DNA of 64,000 bases from Atriophallophorus winterbourni (Eukaryota > Platyhelminthes > Trematoda > Plagiorchiida > Microphallidae): contig JACCGJ010006000.1 of the NCBI GenBank assembly GCA_013407085.1, forward strand, positions 1 through 64,000. Reading direction: 5' to 3'. Position 1 is the first letter of the stretch; each line of letters starts with the position of its first letter. Of the stretch, positions 1 through 13,600 are shown in pieces. The notes below the pieces were generated by a model. The model made no database searches. It worked only from the letters and a program-made list of their open reading frames with translations, and was not told where the DNA came from. Both the position numbers and the translations under genes were made by a program.

Positions 1-3000
1 CAAATTTTACTTAATATCACTCTAGATTTTGCTAACAATGGTCTCATATTTGTCGTTTATTTGAACCCAGGTTCATGTATACCAGATCTGACATACTTGT
101 TTCTGTTTGCTTTTTATCAGGTTTCTGACCAGCGATGAATATCCCAATAGATTCAACATAATACTCGTGGGAATGTGGGAATTTTACTTTGGTTTCTCGC
201 AAAGGTTTCACGGATGACGAGGATGGTTGCGTTTATTCCATTCAATCGAAGTACCTGAATCCGTTAAACGTGCATCGGATAGAATCGAAATGCATATGAC
301 ATCCAAGTGCTGTGAAAGTAAAAAGCTAAGTCTTTCTGTCTTCATTCATGTACCTTTCCCTGATTTCCAGAGTGTCACAATTGTTTTTGCCTACAACGAT
401 TGCATATCGCTTCTTGAATTCAACCAAGTTTCATGTATTTGACATGTGACATATGCTTTTCTGTTTCTCTTGATCAGGTGTATTCTCAACGATGACGATG
501 CTCAGGGGATCAAGTTCATTCCCATCGGAATCACAAGATTCCAATTCGGTCCAATCACGACGGTTGCACGGAAGAATTTGATCGTTGCGTTCACTGCATT
601 CAATTGAATGGCCAACGTATGCTGGACGTCAATCGAATCGAATGGAATAAAAGACCCAGCCTTAAGGGCTGTCAGATTGACCTTTGAAAAACACTCAGGC
701 TCCATTCATGTGGAGTTAACATATTTTACTTAATATCACTCTAGATTTTGCTAACAATGGTCTCATATTTGTCGTTTATTTGAACCCAGGTTCATGTATA
801 CCAGATCTGACATACTTGTTTCTGTTTGCTTTTTATCAGGTTTCTGACCAGCGATGAAGACCCCAATAGATTCAACATAAAACTCGTGGGAATGTGGGAA
901 TTTTACTTTGGTTTCCCCGCAAAGGTTTCACGGATGACGAGGATGGTTGCGTTTATTCCATTCAATCGAAGTACCTGAATCCGTTAAACGTGCATCGGAT
1001 AGAATCGAAATGGATATGACATCCAACTGCTGTGAAAGTAAGAAACCAAGTCTTTCTGTCTTCATTCATGTACCTCTTCCTGATTTCCAGAGTGTCACAA
1101 TCGTTTTTGCCTACAACGATTGCAAATCGCTTCTTGAATTCAACCAAGTTTCATGTATTTGACATGTGACATATGCTTTTCTGTTTCTCTTGATCAGGTG
1201 TATTCTCAACGATGACGATGCTCAGGGGAACAAGTTCATTCCAATCGGAATCACGAGATTTCAATTCGGTCCAATCACGACGGTTGCACGGAAGAATTTG
1301 ATCGTTGCGTTCACTCCATTCAATTGAATGGGCCACGTACGCTGGACGTTCAATCGAATCGCATGGAATAAGACCCCGCCTTAAGGGCTGTCAAATTGAC
1401 CGTTGAAAAACCAGTCGTCTTCATTCATGGTAGAGTTAACATTTTTACTTAATATCACTCTAATTTTGCTAACACTGGTCTCATATTTGTCGTTTATTTG
1501 ACCCGTTCATGTAATATCAGAGTCTCTGACATACCTGTTTTTTTTCTGTTTGCTTTATGAGGTTTCTGACCAGCGATGAAGAGCCCCAATAGATTCAACA
1601 TAATACTCGTGGGAATGTGCGAATTTTACTTTGGTTTCCTCGCAAAGGTTTCACGGATGACGAGGATGGTTGCGTTTATTCCATTCAATCGAAGTACCTG
1701 AATCCGTTAAACGTGCATCGGATAGATTTGAAATGGATATGACATCCAAGTGCTGTGAAAGTAAAAAGCTAAGTCTTTCTGTCTTCATTCATGTACCTTT
1801 CCCTGATTTCCAGAGTGTCACAATCGTTTTTGCCTACAACGATTGCATATCGATTCTTGAATTCAACCAAGTTTCATGTATTTTACAAGTGACATATACT
1901 TTTCTGTTTCTCTTGATCAGGTGTATTCTCAACGATGACGATGCTCAGGGGATCAAGTTCATTCCCATCGGAATCACAAGATTCCAATTCGGTCCAATCA
2001 CGACGGTTGCACGGAAGAATTTGATCGTTGCGTTCACTTCATTCAATTGCATGGCCAACGTATGCTGGACGTCAATCGAATCGAATGGAATAAAAGACCC
2101 AGCCTTAAGGGCTGTCAGATTGACCTTTGAAAAACACTCAGGCTCCATTCATGTGGAGTTAACATATTTTACTTAATATCACTCTAGATTTTGCTAACAA
2201 TGGTCTCATATTTCTCGTTCATTTGAACCCAGGTTCATGTATACCAGATCTGACATACTTGTTTCTGTTTGCTTTTTATCAGGTTTCTGACCAGCGATGA
2301 AGATCACAATAGATTCAACCTAATACTCGTGGGAATGTGGGAATTTTACTTTGGATTCCTCGCAAAGGTTTCACGGATGACGAGGATGGTTGCGTTTATT
2401 CCATTCAATCGAAGTACCTGAATCCGTTAAACGTGCATCGGATAGAATCGAAATGGATATGAATTCCAACTGCTGAAAGTAAGAAGCCAAGTCTTTCTGT
2501 CTTCATTCATGTACCTCTTCCTGATTTCCAGAGTGTCACAATCGTTTTTGCCTACAACGATTGCATATCGCTTCTTGAATTCAACCAAGTGTCATGTATT
2601 TGACATGTGACATATGCTTTACTGTTTCTCTTGATCAGGTGTATTCTCAACGATGACGATGCTCAGGGGATCAAGTTCATTCCCATCGGAATCACGAGAT
2701 TTCAATTCGGTCCAATCACGACGGTTGCACGGAAGAATTTGATCGTTGCGTTCACTCCATTCAATTGAATGGCCAACGTATGCTGGACGTCAATCGAATC
2801 GAATGGAATAAAAGACCCAGCCTTAAGACTGTCAAATTGACCTTTGAAAAACATTCAGGCCTTCATTCATGTTGAGTTAACATATTTTACTTAATATCAC
2901 TCTAGATTTTGCTAACAATGGTCTCATATTTGTCGTTTATTTGAACACAGGTTCATGTATACCAGATCTGACATACTTGTTTCTGTTTGCTTTTTATCAG

Positions 3001-6000
3001 GTTTCTGACCAGCGATGAAGATCCCAATAGATTCAACATAATACTCGTGGGAATGTGGGAATTTTACTTTGGTTTCCTCGCAGAGGTTTCACTAATGACG
3101 AGGATGGTTGCGTTTATTCCATTCAATCGAAGTACCTGAATCCGTTAAACGTGCATCGGATAAATCGAAATGGATATGACATCCAACTGCTGTGAAAGTA
3201 AAAAGCTAAGTCTTTCTCTCTTCATTCATGTACCTTTCCCTGATTTCCAGAGTGTCACAATCGTTTTTGCCTACAACGATTGCATATCGCTTCTTGAATT
3301 CAACCAAGTTTCATGTATTTGACATGTGACATACGCTTTTCTGTTTCTCTTGATCAGGTGTATTGTCAACGATGACGATGCTCAGGGGATCAAGTTCATT
3401 TCCATCGGAATCACGAGATTCCAATTCGGTCCAATCACGACGGTTGCCCGGAAGAATTTGATCGTTGCGTTCACTCCATTCAATTGAATGGCCAACGTAT
3501 GCTGGACGTCAATCGAATCGAATGGAATGAAAGACCCAGCCTTAAGGGCTGTCAAATTGACCTTTGAAAAATATTCAGGCTTCAATCATGTAGAGTTAAC
3601 ATATTTTACTTAATATCACTCTAGATTTTGCTAACAATGGTCTCATATTTCTCGTTTATTTGAACCCAGGTTCATGTATACCAGATCTGACATACTTGTA
3701 TCTGTTTGCTTTTTATCAGGTTTCCGACCAGCGATGAAGATCCCAATAGATTCAACATAATACTCGTGGGAATGTGGGAATTTTACTTTGGTTTCCTCGC
3801 AAAGGTTTCACGGATGACGAGGATGGTTGCGTTCATTCAATTCAATCGAAGTACCTGAATCCGTTAAACGTGCATCGGATATAATCGAAATGGATATGAC
3901 ATCCAACTGCTGTGAAAGTAAAAAGCTAAGTCTTTCTGTCTTCATTCATGTACCTTTCCCTGATTTCCAGAGTGTCACAATCTTTTTTGCCTACAACGAT
4001 TGCATATCGCTTCTTGAATTCAACCAAGTTTTATGTATTTGACATGTGACATACGCTGTTCTGTTTCTTTTGATCAGGTGTATTCTAAACGATGACGATG
4101 CTCAGGGGATCAAGTTCATTCCCATCGGAGTCAAGAGATTTTAATTCGGTCCATTCACGACGGTTGCACGGAAGAATTTGATCGTTGCGTTTACTCCATT
4201 CAATTGAATGGCCAACGTATGCTGGACGTCAATCGAATCGAATGGAATAAAAGACCCAGCCTTAAGGGCTGTCAAATTGACCTTTGAAAAACATTCAGGC
4301 TTCATTCATGTAGAGTTAACATATTTTACTTATTATCACTCTAGATTTTGCTAACAATGGTCTTATATTTCTCGTTTATTTGAACCCAGGTTCATGTATA
4401 CCAGATCTGACATACTTGTTTCTGTTTGCTTTTTATCAGGTTTCTGACCAGCGATGAAGATCCCAATAGATTCAACATAATACTCGTGAGAATGTGGGAA
4501 TTTTACTTTGGTTTCCTCGCAAAGGTTTCACGGATGACGATGATGGTTGCGTTTATTCCATTCAATCGAAGTACCTGAATCCGCTAAACGTGCATCGGAT
4601 AGAATCGAAATGGATATGACATCCAACTGCTGTGAAAGTAAAAAGCTAAGTCTTTCTGTCTTCATACATGTACCTTTTCCTGATTTCTAGAGTGTCACAA
4701 TCTTTTTTGCCTGCAACGATTGCAATCGCTTCTTGAATTCAACCAAGTTTCATGTATTTGACATGTGACGTACGCTTTTCTGTTTCTCTTGATCAGGTGT
4801 ATTCTCAACGATGACGATGCTCATGTAATCAAGTTCATTCCCATCGGAATCACGAGATTTTAATCCGGTCCAATCACGACGGTTGAACGGAAGAATTCGA
4901 TCGTTGCGTTCACTCCATTTAATTGAATGGCCAACGTATGCTGGACGTCAATCGAATCGAATGGAATAAAAGACCCTGCCTTGAGGGCTGTCAAATTGAC
5001 CTTGGAAAAACATTCAGGCTTCATTCATTTAGAGTTAACATATTTTACTAAATATGACTCTGGATTTTGCTAACAATGGTCTCATATTTCTCGTTTATTT
5101 GAACCCAGGTTCATGTATACCAGATCTGACATACTTGTTTGTGTTTGCTTTTTATCAGGTTTCTGACCAGCGATGAAGATCCCAATAGATTCAACATGAT
5201 ACTCGTGAAAATGTGGGAATTTCACTTTGGTTTTTTCGCAAAGGTTTAACGGATGTCGAAGATGGTTGCGTTTATTCCATTCAATCGAAGTACCTAAATC
5301 CGTTAAACGTGCATCGGATAGAATCGAAATGGATATGACATCCAACTGCTGTAAAAGTGAAAAGCTGAGTCTTTCTGTCTTCATTCATGTACCTTTTCCT
5401 GATTTCTAGAGTATCACAATCTTCTTTGTCTACAACGATTGCATATCGCTTCTTGAATTCAACCAAGTTTCATGTATTTGACATGTGACATACGCTTTTC
5501 TGTTTCTCTCGATCAGGTGTATTCTCAACGATGACGATGCTCATGGAATCAAGTTCATTCCCATCGGAATCACGAGATTTCAATTCGGTCCAATCACGAC
5601 GGTTGCACGGAAGAATTTGATCGTTGCGTTCACTCCATTCAATTGAATGGCCAACGTATGCTGGACGTCAATCGAATCGAATGGAATAGAAGACCCAGCC
5701 TTAAGAGCTGTCAAATTGACTTTTGAAAAACATTCAGGCTTCATTCATGTAGAGTTAACATATTTTACTCAATATCACTCTAGATTTTGCTAACAATGGT
5801 CTCATATTTGTCGTTTATTTGAACCCAGGTTCATGTATACCAGATCTGACATACTTGTTTCTGTTTGCTTTTTATCAGGTTTGGTGACCAGCGATGAAGA
5901 TCCCAATAGATTCAACATAATACTCGTGGGAATGTGGCAATAATACTTTGGTTTCCTCGCAGAGGTTTCACGGATGACGAGGATGGTTGCGTTTATTCCA

Positions 6001-9000
6001 TTCAATCGAAGTACCTGAATCCGTTAAACGCCCATCGGATAGAATCGAAATGGATATGACATCCAACTGCTGTGAAAGTAAAAAGCTAAGTCTTTCTGTC
6101 TTCATTCATGTACCTTTCCCTGATTTCCAGAGTGTCACAATCGTTTTTGCCTACAACGATTGCATATCGCTTCTTGAATTCAATCAAGTTTCATGTATTT
6201 GACATGTGACATACGCTGTTCTGTTCCTTTTGATCAGGTGTATTCTCAACGATGACGATGCTCAGGGGATCAAGTTCATTCTCATCGGAGTCAAGAGATT
6301 TTAATTCGTTCCAATAACGACGGTTGCACGGAAGAATTTGATCGTTGCGTTCACTCCATTCAATTGAATGGCCATCGTTTGCTGGACGTCAATCGAATCG
6401 GATGGAATAAAAGACCCAGCCTAAAGGGCTGTCAAATTGACCTTTGAAAAACATTCAGGATTCATTCATGTAGAGTTAACATATTTTACTTAATATCACT
6501 CTAGATTTTGCTAACAATGGTCTCATATTTCTCGTTTATTTGAACCCAGGTTCATGTATACCAGATCTGACATACTTGTTTCTGTTTGCTTTTTATCAGG
6601 TTTCTGACCAGCGATGAAGATCCCAATAGTTTCAACATAATACTCGTGGGAATGTGGGAATTTTACTTTGGTTTCCTCGCAAAGGTTTCACGGATGACGA
6701 GGATGGTTGCGTTTATTCCATTCAATCGAAGTACCCAAATCCGTTAAACGTGCATTGGATAGAATCGAAATGGATATGACATCCAACTGCGGTGAAAGTA
6801 AAAAGCTAAGTCTTTCTTGCTTCATTCATGTACCTTTTCCTGATTTCTAGAGTGTCACAATCTTTTTGCCTACAACGATTGCATATCGCTTCTTGAATTC
6901 AACCAAGTTTCATGTATTTGACATGTGACATACGCTGTTCTGTTTCTTTTGATCAGGTGTATTCTCAACGATGACGATGCTCAGGCGATCAAGTTTAATC
7001 TTATCGGAATCACGAGATTTCAATTCGGTCCAATCACGACGGTTGCAAGGAAGAATTTGATCGTTGCGTTCACTGCATTCAATTGAATGGCCATCGTATG
7101 CTGGACGTCAATCGAATCGACTGGAATAAAAGACCCAGCCTTAAGGGCTGTCAAATTGACCTTTGAAAAACATTCGGGCTTCATTCATGTAGCGTTAACA
7201 TATTTTACTTAATATCACTCTAGATTTTGCTAACAATGGTCTCATATTTCTCGTTTATTTGAACCCACGTTCATGTATACCAGATCTGACATACTTGTTT
7301 CTGTTTGCTTTTTATCAGGTTTCTGACCGGCGATGAAGATCCCAATAGATTCAACATAATACTCGTGGGAATGTGGGAATTTTACTTTGGTTCCCTCGCA
7401 AAGGTTTCACGGATGACGAGGATGGTTGCGTTTATTCCATTCAATCGAAGTACCTGAATCCGTTAAACGTGCATCGGATATAATCGAAATGGATATGACA
7501 TCCAACAGCTGTGAAAGTAAAAAGCGAAGTCTTTCTGTCTTCATTCATGTACCTTTCCCTGATTTCCAGAGTGTCACAATCGTTTTTGCCTACAACGATT
7601 GCATATCGCTTCTTGAATTCAACCAAGTTTCATGTATTTGACATGTGACATACGCTGTTCTGTTTCTTTTGATCAGGTGTATTCTCAACGATGACGATGC
7701 TCAGGGGATCAAGTTTAATCTTATCGGAATCACGAGATTTCAATTCGGTCCAATCACGACGGTTGCACGGAAGAATTTGATCGTTGCGTTCACTGCATTC
7801 AATTGAATGGCCATCGTATGCTGGACGTCAATCGAATCGACTGGAATAAAAGACCCAGCCTTAAGGGCTGTCAAATTGACCTTTGAAAAACATTCGGGCT
7901 TCATTCATGTAGCGTTAACATATTTTACTTAATATCACTCTAGATTTTGCTAACAATGGTCTCATATTTCTCGTTTATTTGAACCCAGGTTCATGTATAC
8001 CAGATCTGACATACTTGTTTCTGTTTGCTTTTTATCAGGTTTCTGACCAGCGATGAAGATCCCAATAGATTCAACATAATACTCGTGGGAATGTGGGAAT
8101 TTTACTTTGGTTTCCTCGCAAAGGTTTCACGGATGACGAGGATGGTTGCGTTTATTCCATTCAATCGAAGTACCTGAATCCGTTAAACGTGCATCGGATA
8201 GAATCGAAATGGATTTGACATCCAACTGCTGTGAAAGCAAGAAGCCAAGTCTTTCTGTCTTCATTCATGTACCTTTTTCTGATTTCCAGAGTGTCACCAT
8301 CGTTTTTGCCTACAACGATTGCATATCGCTTCTTGAATTCAACCAAGTTTCATGTATTTGACATGTGACATATGCTTTACTGTTTCTCTTGATCAGGTGT
8401 ATTCTCAACGATGACGATGCTCAGGGGATCAAGTTCATTCCCATCGGAATCACGAGATTCCAATTCGGTCCAATCACGACGGTTGCACGGAAGAATTTGA
8501 TCGTTGCGTTCACTCCATTCAATTGAATGGCCAACGTATGCTGGACGTCAATCGAATCGAATGGAATAAAAGACCCAGCCTTAAGGGCTGTCAAATTGAC
8601 CTTTGAAAAACATTCAGGCTTCATTCATGTAGAGTTAACGTATTTTACTTAATATCACTCTAGATTTTGCTAACAATGGTCTCATATTTCTCGTTTATTT
8701 GAACCCAGGTTCATGTATACCAGATCTGACATACTTGTTTCTGTTTGCTTTTTATCAGGTTTCTGACCAGCGATGAAGATCCCAATAGATTCAACATAAA
8801 ACTCGTGGGAATGTGGGAATTTTACTTTGGTTTCCCCGCAAAGGTTTCACGGATGACGAGGATGGTTGCGTTTATTCCATTCAATCGAAGTACCTGAATC
8901 CGTTAAACGTGCATCGGATAGAATCGAAATGGATATGACATCCAACTGCTGTGAAAGTAAAAAGCCAAGTCTTTCTGTCTTCATTCATGTACCTTTTTCT

Positions 9001-12000
9001 GATTTCCAGAGTGTCACAATCGTTTTTGCCTACAACGATTGCATATCGCTTCTTGAATTCAACCAAGTTTCATGTATTTGACATGTGACATACGCTGTTC
9101 TGTTTCTCTTGATCAGGTGTATTCTCAACGATGACGATGCTCAGGGGATCAAGTTCATTCCCATCGGAATCACTAGATTCCAATTCGGTCCAATCACGAC
9201 GGTTGCACGGAAGAATTTGATCGTTGCGTTCACTGCATTCAATTGAATGGCCAACGTATGCTGGACGTCAATCGAATCGAATGGAATAAAAGACTCAGCC
9301 TTAAGGGCTGTCAAATTGACCTTTGAAACACATTCAGGCTTCATTCATGTAGAGTTAACGTATTTTACTTAATATCACTCTAGATTTTGCTAACAATGGT
9401 CTCATATTTGTCGTTTATTTGAACCCAGGTTCATGTATACCAGATCTGACATACTTGTTTCTGTTTGCTTTTTATCAGGTTTCTGACCAGCGATGAAGAT
9501 CCCAATAGATTCAACATAATACTCGTGGGAATGTGGAAATTTTATTTGGTTTCCTCGCAAAGGTTTCACGGATGACGAGGATGGTTGCGCTTATTCCATT
9601 CAATCGAATTACCTAAATCCGTTGAACGTGCATCGGATAGAATCAAAATGGATATGATATCCAACTGCTGTGAAAGTAACAAGCTAAGTCTTTCTTGCTT
9701 TATTCATGTACCTTTTCCTGAATTCTAGAGTGTCACAATCTTTTTTTGACTACAACGATTGCATATCGCTTCTTGAATTCAACCACGTTTCATGTATTTG
9801 ACATGTGACATACGCTTTTCTGTTTCTCTTGATCAGGTGTATTCTCAACGATGACGATGCTAATGGAATCAAGTTCATTCCCTTCGGAATCACGAGATTT
9901 CCATTTGGTCCAATCAAGACGTTTGCACGGAAGAATTTGATCGTTGCGTTCACTCCATTCAATTGAATGGCCAACGTATGCTGGACGTTAATCGAATCGA
10001 ATGGAATGAATGACCCTGCCTTAAGGACTGTCAAATTGACCTTTGAAAAACATTCAGGCTTCATTCATGTAGAGTTAACATATTTTACTCAATATCACTC
10101 TGGATTTTGCTAACACTGGTCTCATATTTCTCGTTTATTTGAACCCAGGTTCATGTATACCAGATCTGACATACTTGTTTCTGTTTGCTTTTTATCAGGT
10201 TTCTGACCAGCGATGAAGATCCCAATAGATTCAACATAAAACTCGTGGGAATGTGGGAATTTTACTTTGGTTTCCCCGCAAAGGTTTCACGGATGACGAG
10301 GATGGTTGCGTTTATTCCATTCAATCGAAGTACCTGAATCCGTTAAACGTGCATCGGATAGAATCGAAATGGATTTGACATCCAACTGCTGTGAAAGCAA
10401 GAAGCCAAGTCTTTCTGTCTTCATTCATGTACCTTTTTCTGATTTCCAGAGTGTCACCATCGTTTTTGCCTACAGCGATTGCATATAGCTTCTTGAATTC
10501 AACCAAGTTTCATGTATTTGACATGTGACATACGCTTTTCTGTTTCTCTTGATCAGGTGTATTCTCAACGATGACGATGCTCAGGGGATCAAGTTCATTC
10601 CCATCGGAATCACGAGATTCCAATTCGGTCCAATCACGACGGTTGCACGGAAGAATTTGATCGTTGCGTTCACTGCATTCAATTGAATGGCCAACGTATG
10701 CTGGACGTCAATCGAATCGAATGGAATAAAAGACCCAGCCTTAAGGGCTGTCACATTGACCTTCGAAACACATTCAGGCTTCATTCATGTAGAGGTAACA
10801 TATTTTACTCAATATCACTCTGGATTTTGCTAACAATGGTCTCACATTTCTCCTTTATTTGAACCCAGGTTCATGTATACCAGATCTGACATACATTATT
10901 CTGTTTGCTTTTTATCAGGTTTCTGACGGGCGATTTAGATCCTTATAGTTTCAACATAATAATCGTAGGAATGTGGGGATTTTAATTTGGCTTCGTCGCA
11001 AAGGTTTCACTAATGACGAGGATGGTTGCGTTTATCCATTCGATCCAGGTACCTAGATCTGTTAAACATGCATCGGATAGAATCGAAATGGATATATGAC
11101 ATCCAACTGCTGTGAAATTAAAAAGCTATGTTTTTCTGTGTTCATTTATCTATTTATTCTTGATATCTGGACTGTCACAATTTTTTTTGCCTATAACGAT
11201 TGCATGTCGCTTCTTGAATTCAACCAAGGTTCATGTATTTGACATGTGACATACGCTTTTCTGTTTCTCTTGATCAGGTGTATTCTCAACGATGACGATG
11301 CTTATGAAATCACGTTTATTCTCATCGGAATCATGAGATTTCAATTCTGTCCAATCCCGATGGTTGCACGGATGAATTTGATCGTTGCGTTCACTCCATT
11401 CAATTGAAAGGCCAACGTATGCTGGACGTAAACCGAATCGAATGGAATAAAAGACCCAGACTTAAGGGCTGTCAAATTTACCTTTACAAAACAATCAGGC
11501 CTTATTTATGTAGAGTTAACATATTTTACTCAATATCACTCTGGATTTTGCTAACAATGGTCTCTTATTTCTTCTTTATTTGAATCCAGGTTCATGTATA
11601 CCAGATCTGACAGAAATTATTCTGTTTGCTTTTTATCAGGTTTCTGACCGGCGATTTTGATCCCAATAGATTCAGCATAATACTCGTGGGAATGTTGGAA
11701 TTTTACTTTGGTTTCCTTGCAAAGGTTTAACGGATGACGAGGATGGTTGCGTTCATCCATCCAATCGAGGTACCTAAATCTGTTAAAATTGCATCGGATA
11801 GAATCGAAATGGATATATGACATCCAACTGCTATTAAGTTAAAAAAGTGAGTCTTTCGGACTTCATTCATCTATATATTCCCGATTTCTGGAGTGTCACT
11901 ATGTTTTTTTGCCTACAACGATTGCATATCGCTTCTTGAATTCAACCAAGTTTCATGTATTTGACATGTGACATACGCTGTTCTGTTTCTCTTGATCAGG

Positions 12001-12528
12001 TGTATTCTCAACGATGACGATGCTCATGGAATCACGTTTATTCTCATCGGAATCATGAGATTTCAATTCTGTCCAATCCCAATGGTTGCACGGATGAATT
12101 TGATCGTTGCGTTCACTCCATTCAATTGAAAGGCCAACGTATGCTGGGCGGTAATCGAATCATATGGAATAAGAGACCCTGGCTTAAGGGCTGTCAAATT
12201 GACCTTCGCAAAACATTCAAGCTTCATTCATGTAGAGTTAACATATTTTACTCAATATCACTCTGGATTTTGCTAACAATGGTCTCACATTTCTCATTTA
12301 TTTGAACTTAGGTTCATGAATACCAGATCTGACATACTTGTTTCTGTTTGCTTTTTATCAGGTTTCTGACCGGCGATGTAGATCCCAATAGATTCAACAT
12401 AATACTCTTGGGAATCCGGGAATTTTACTTTGGTTTCCTCGCAAAGGTTTAACGGATGACGAGGATGGTTGCGTTTATCCATCCAATCGAGGTACCTAAA
12501 TCCGTTAAACGTGCATCGGACAGAATCG
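1..12528 (+). repeat. Satellite 1 array, ~720 bp dimeric units
   Basis: The phrase 'ttccattcaatcgaagtacc' and close variants recur near 237, 957, 1679, 2400, 3118, 3837, 4558, 5276, 5997 and so on, at ~720 bp spacing up to about 12480, giving roughly 17 units. The array is already in progress at base 1, so it continues to the left. Each unit holds two diverged ~360 bp halves. Half A runs from 'gaacccaggttcatgtata' and half B from 'caaccaagtttcatgtatt'. The halves align at several blocks: 'atcaggt', 'cgatga', 'ggttgcgtt' against 'cgttgcgtt', and 'cttcattcatgta'. Units over 1-10800 are close to each other; the last two (about 10800-12528) carry their own variants. Short open frames recur in most units but are broken differently from unit to unit, so I do not call genes. 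Confidence 0.97.
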
Positions 12529-13243
12529 ATAGAACCGCACTCCACTGATGTTTATGAAGGTTTTCTCTTAATTTGTGTTGACGGTTTTGTTGGAAGGACA
12601 ACAAATCTCAAAACAAAATCTCAGATAGCATGGCACGTCACATTATAAGAAACATCCTAATCAGGAAATATTTGGAAATCAGTGGTATCAATCATGTGTC
12701 TAAGACCTAAAATTTTGTCATGCTCGTTGTCTCTGGTAGTCACCTTTCTGCAAAACTGATGGGTTACGTATTTACATCAAGTACTTCGATAAATGTAAGG
12801 CATTATTTTAATAACATAGTGGGCAGAATTACCGATAGAAGCAAACTTGCGAGCATAAAATATTTCAATTTTATTGGTGAAGGCGAAATACAGACAAGGA
12901 ACAGATCGCGTTGATCAATAAACCATATTTTTAAGAGACAAGATAGAATACATAGATATAGATAGATATTTTTTCTCGATTGAGGTTACGTGCGGAGAGA
13001 GCTATAATGGTCTGACAACCGCTAGTCTCGCACGATTTTTCTGGCTACAATAAGGACTAGCCTGCTATACTGCTTGACTAAAATTGGATAGATCAGTAGT
13101 TTATTTAATGTAGCTGTCGCAAGGTTTAACATATATACAAAATTAGATGTTGATATCTATTTCTAATATTGCATACCTCACACCAACAAATATGAAGACG
13201 CATGTGAATCTTTGACAATAACGTTGTTAAGGTAACGTCAAGT
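12529..13243. other. Outer arm DNA, no gene recognised
   Basis: This AT-rich stretch is mirrored at about 32579-33290. It has one open frame of 64 codons (12720-12914, mirrored at 32908-33102 minus) with no recognisable family, and a short GATA-like run near 12950. I find no start context, splice structure or homology that supports a gene. Confidence 0.5.
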
Positions 13244-13600
13244 TTGTACCAATTTGCTTTGATTGACCGACAGGAAAGGAATCACTCTGATCTTGATTTT
13301 CGTGTCAAAGAGAAAATCAAACTAGCTCCCATGATGAATTTTACTTTTAAATGTCAAAAATGTCGAATAAATAATCGAGCTCGCATTTGTTCGCTACTGA
13401 ACAATTCCGGATTTCGTTATCAACCGGCTATCAACATTCAAATTGTCCCCATCGAGTTATTCCTTCGAATATTTTCAGTGTTCATCAAGGTTAGATGGTT
13501 CGACGTGCTGAAGTATAAAGAAAAAACATCAAAATTGCTTGAATCAAGAGACAGTCTCAGCCTAAGATATCAGAGTGCATGCTCGAGTTTCATGAATTAG
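13244..13600 (+). CDS. Unrecognised 118-codon open frame, left arm
   Basis: I do not recognise this frame. It opens at a TTG, not ATG; the first internal ATG pair is near residue 29, so the true start is unclear. It has one C-x2-C pair (FKCQKC, near residues 35-40) and is rich in basic residues, with no signal peptide or clear membrane segment. The same frame stays open in the right arm (32222-32578). Of 5 differences between arms, 3 change the protein (S/T, M/I, F/I) and 2 are silent, which is no sign of strong purifying selection. It could be a broken exon or transposon ORF, or chance. The low divergence alone would keep it open. Confidence 0.15.
   Translation: MYQFALIDRQERNHSDLDFRVKEKIKLAPMMNFTFKCQKCRINNRARICSLLNNSGFRYQPAINIQIVPIELFLRIFSVFIKVRWFDVLKYKEKTSKLLESRDSLSLRYQSACSSFMN

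Noticed and set aside
227..10784. Repeated 60-71 codon frames on both strands in satellite 1, and one of 168 codons at 1670-2176
   Set aside because: They recur because the DNA is a satellite. Starts are TTG/GTG type, both strands are open at once, and many units break the frames. There is no sign of a gene family.
1..12528. CRISPR-like or phage-like direct repeat array
   Set aside because: The units are 720 bp contiguous tandem repeats without spacers, in clearly eukaryotic DNA.
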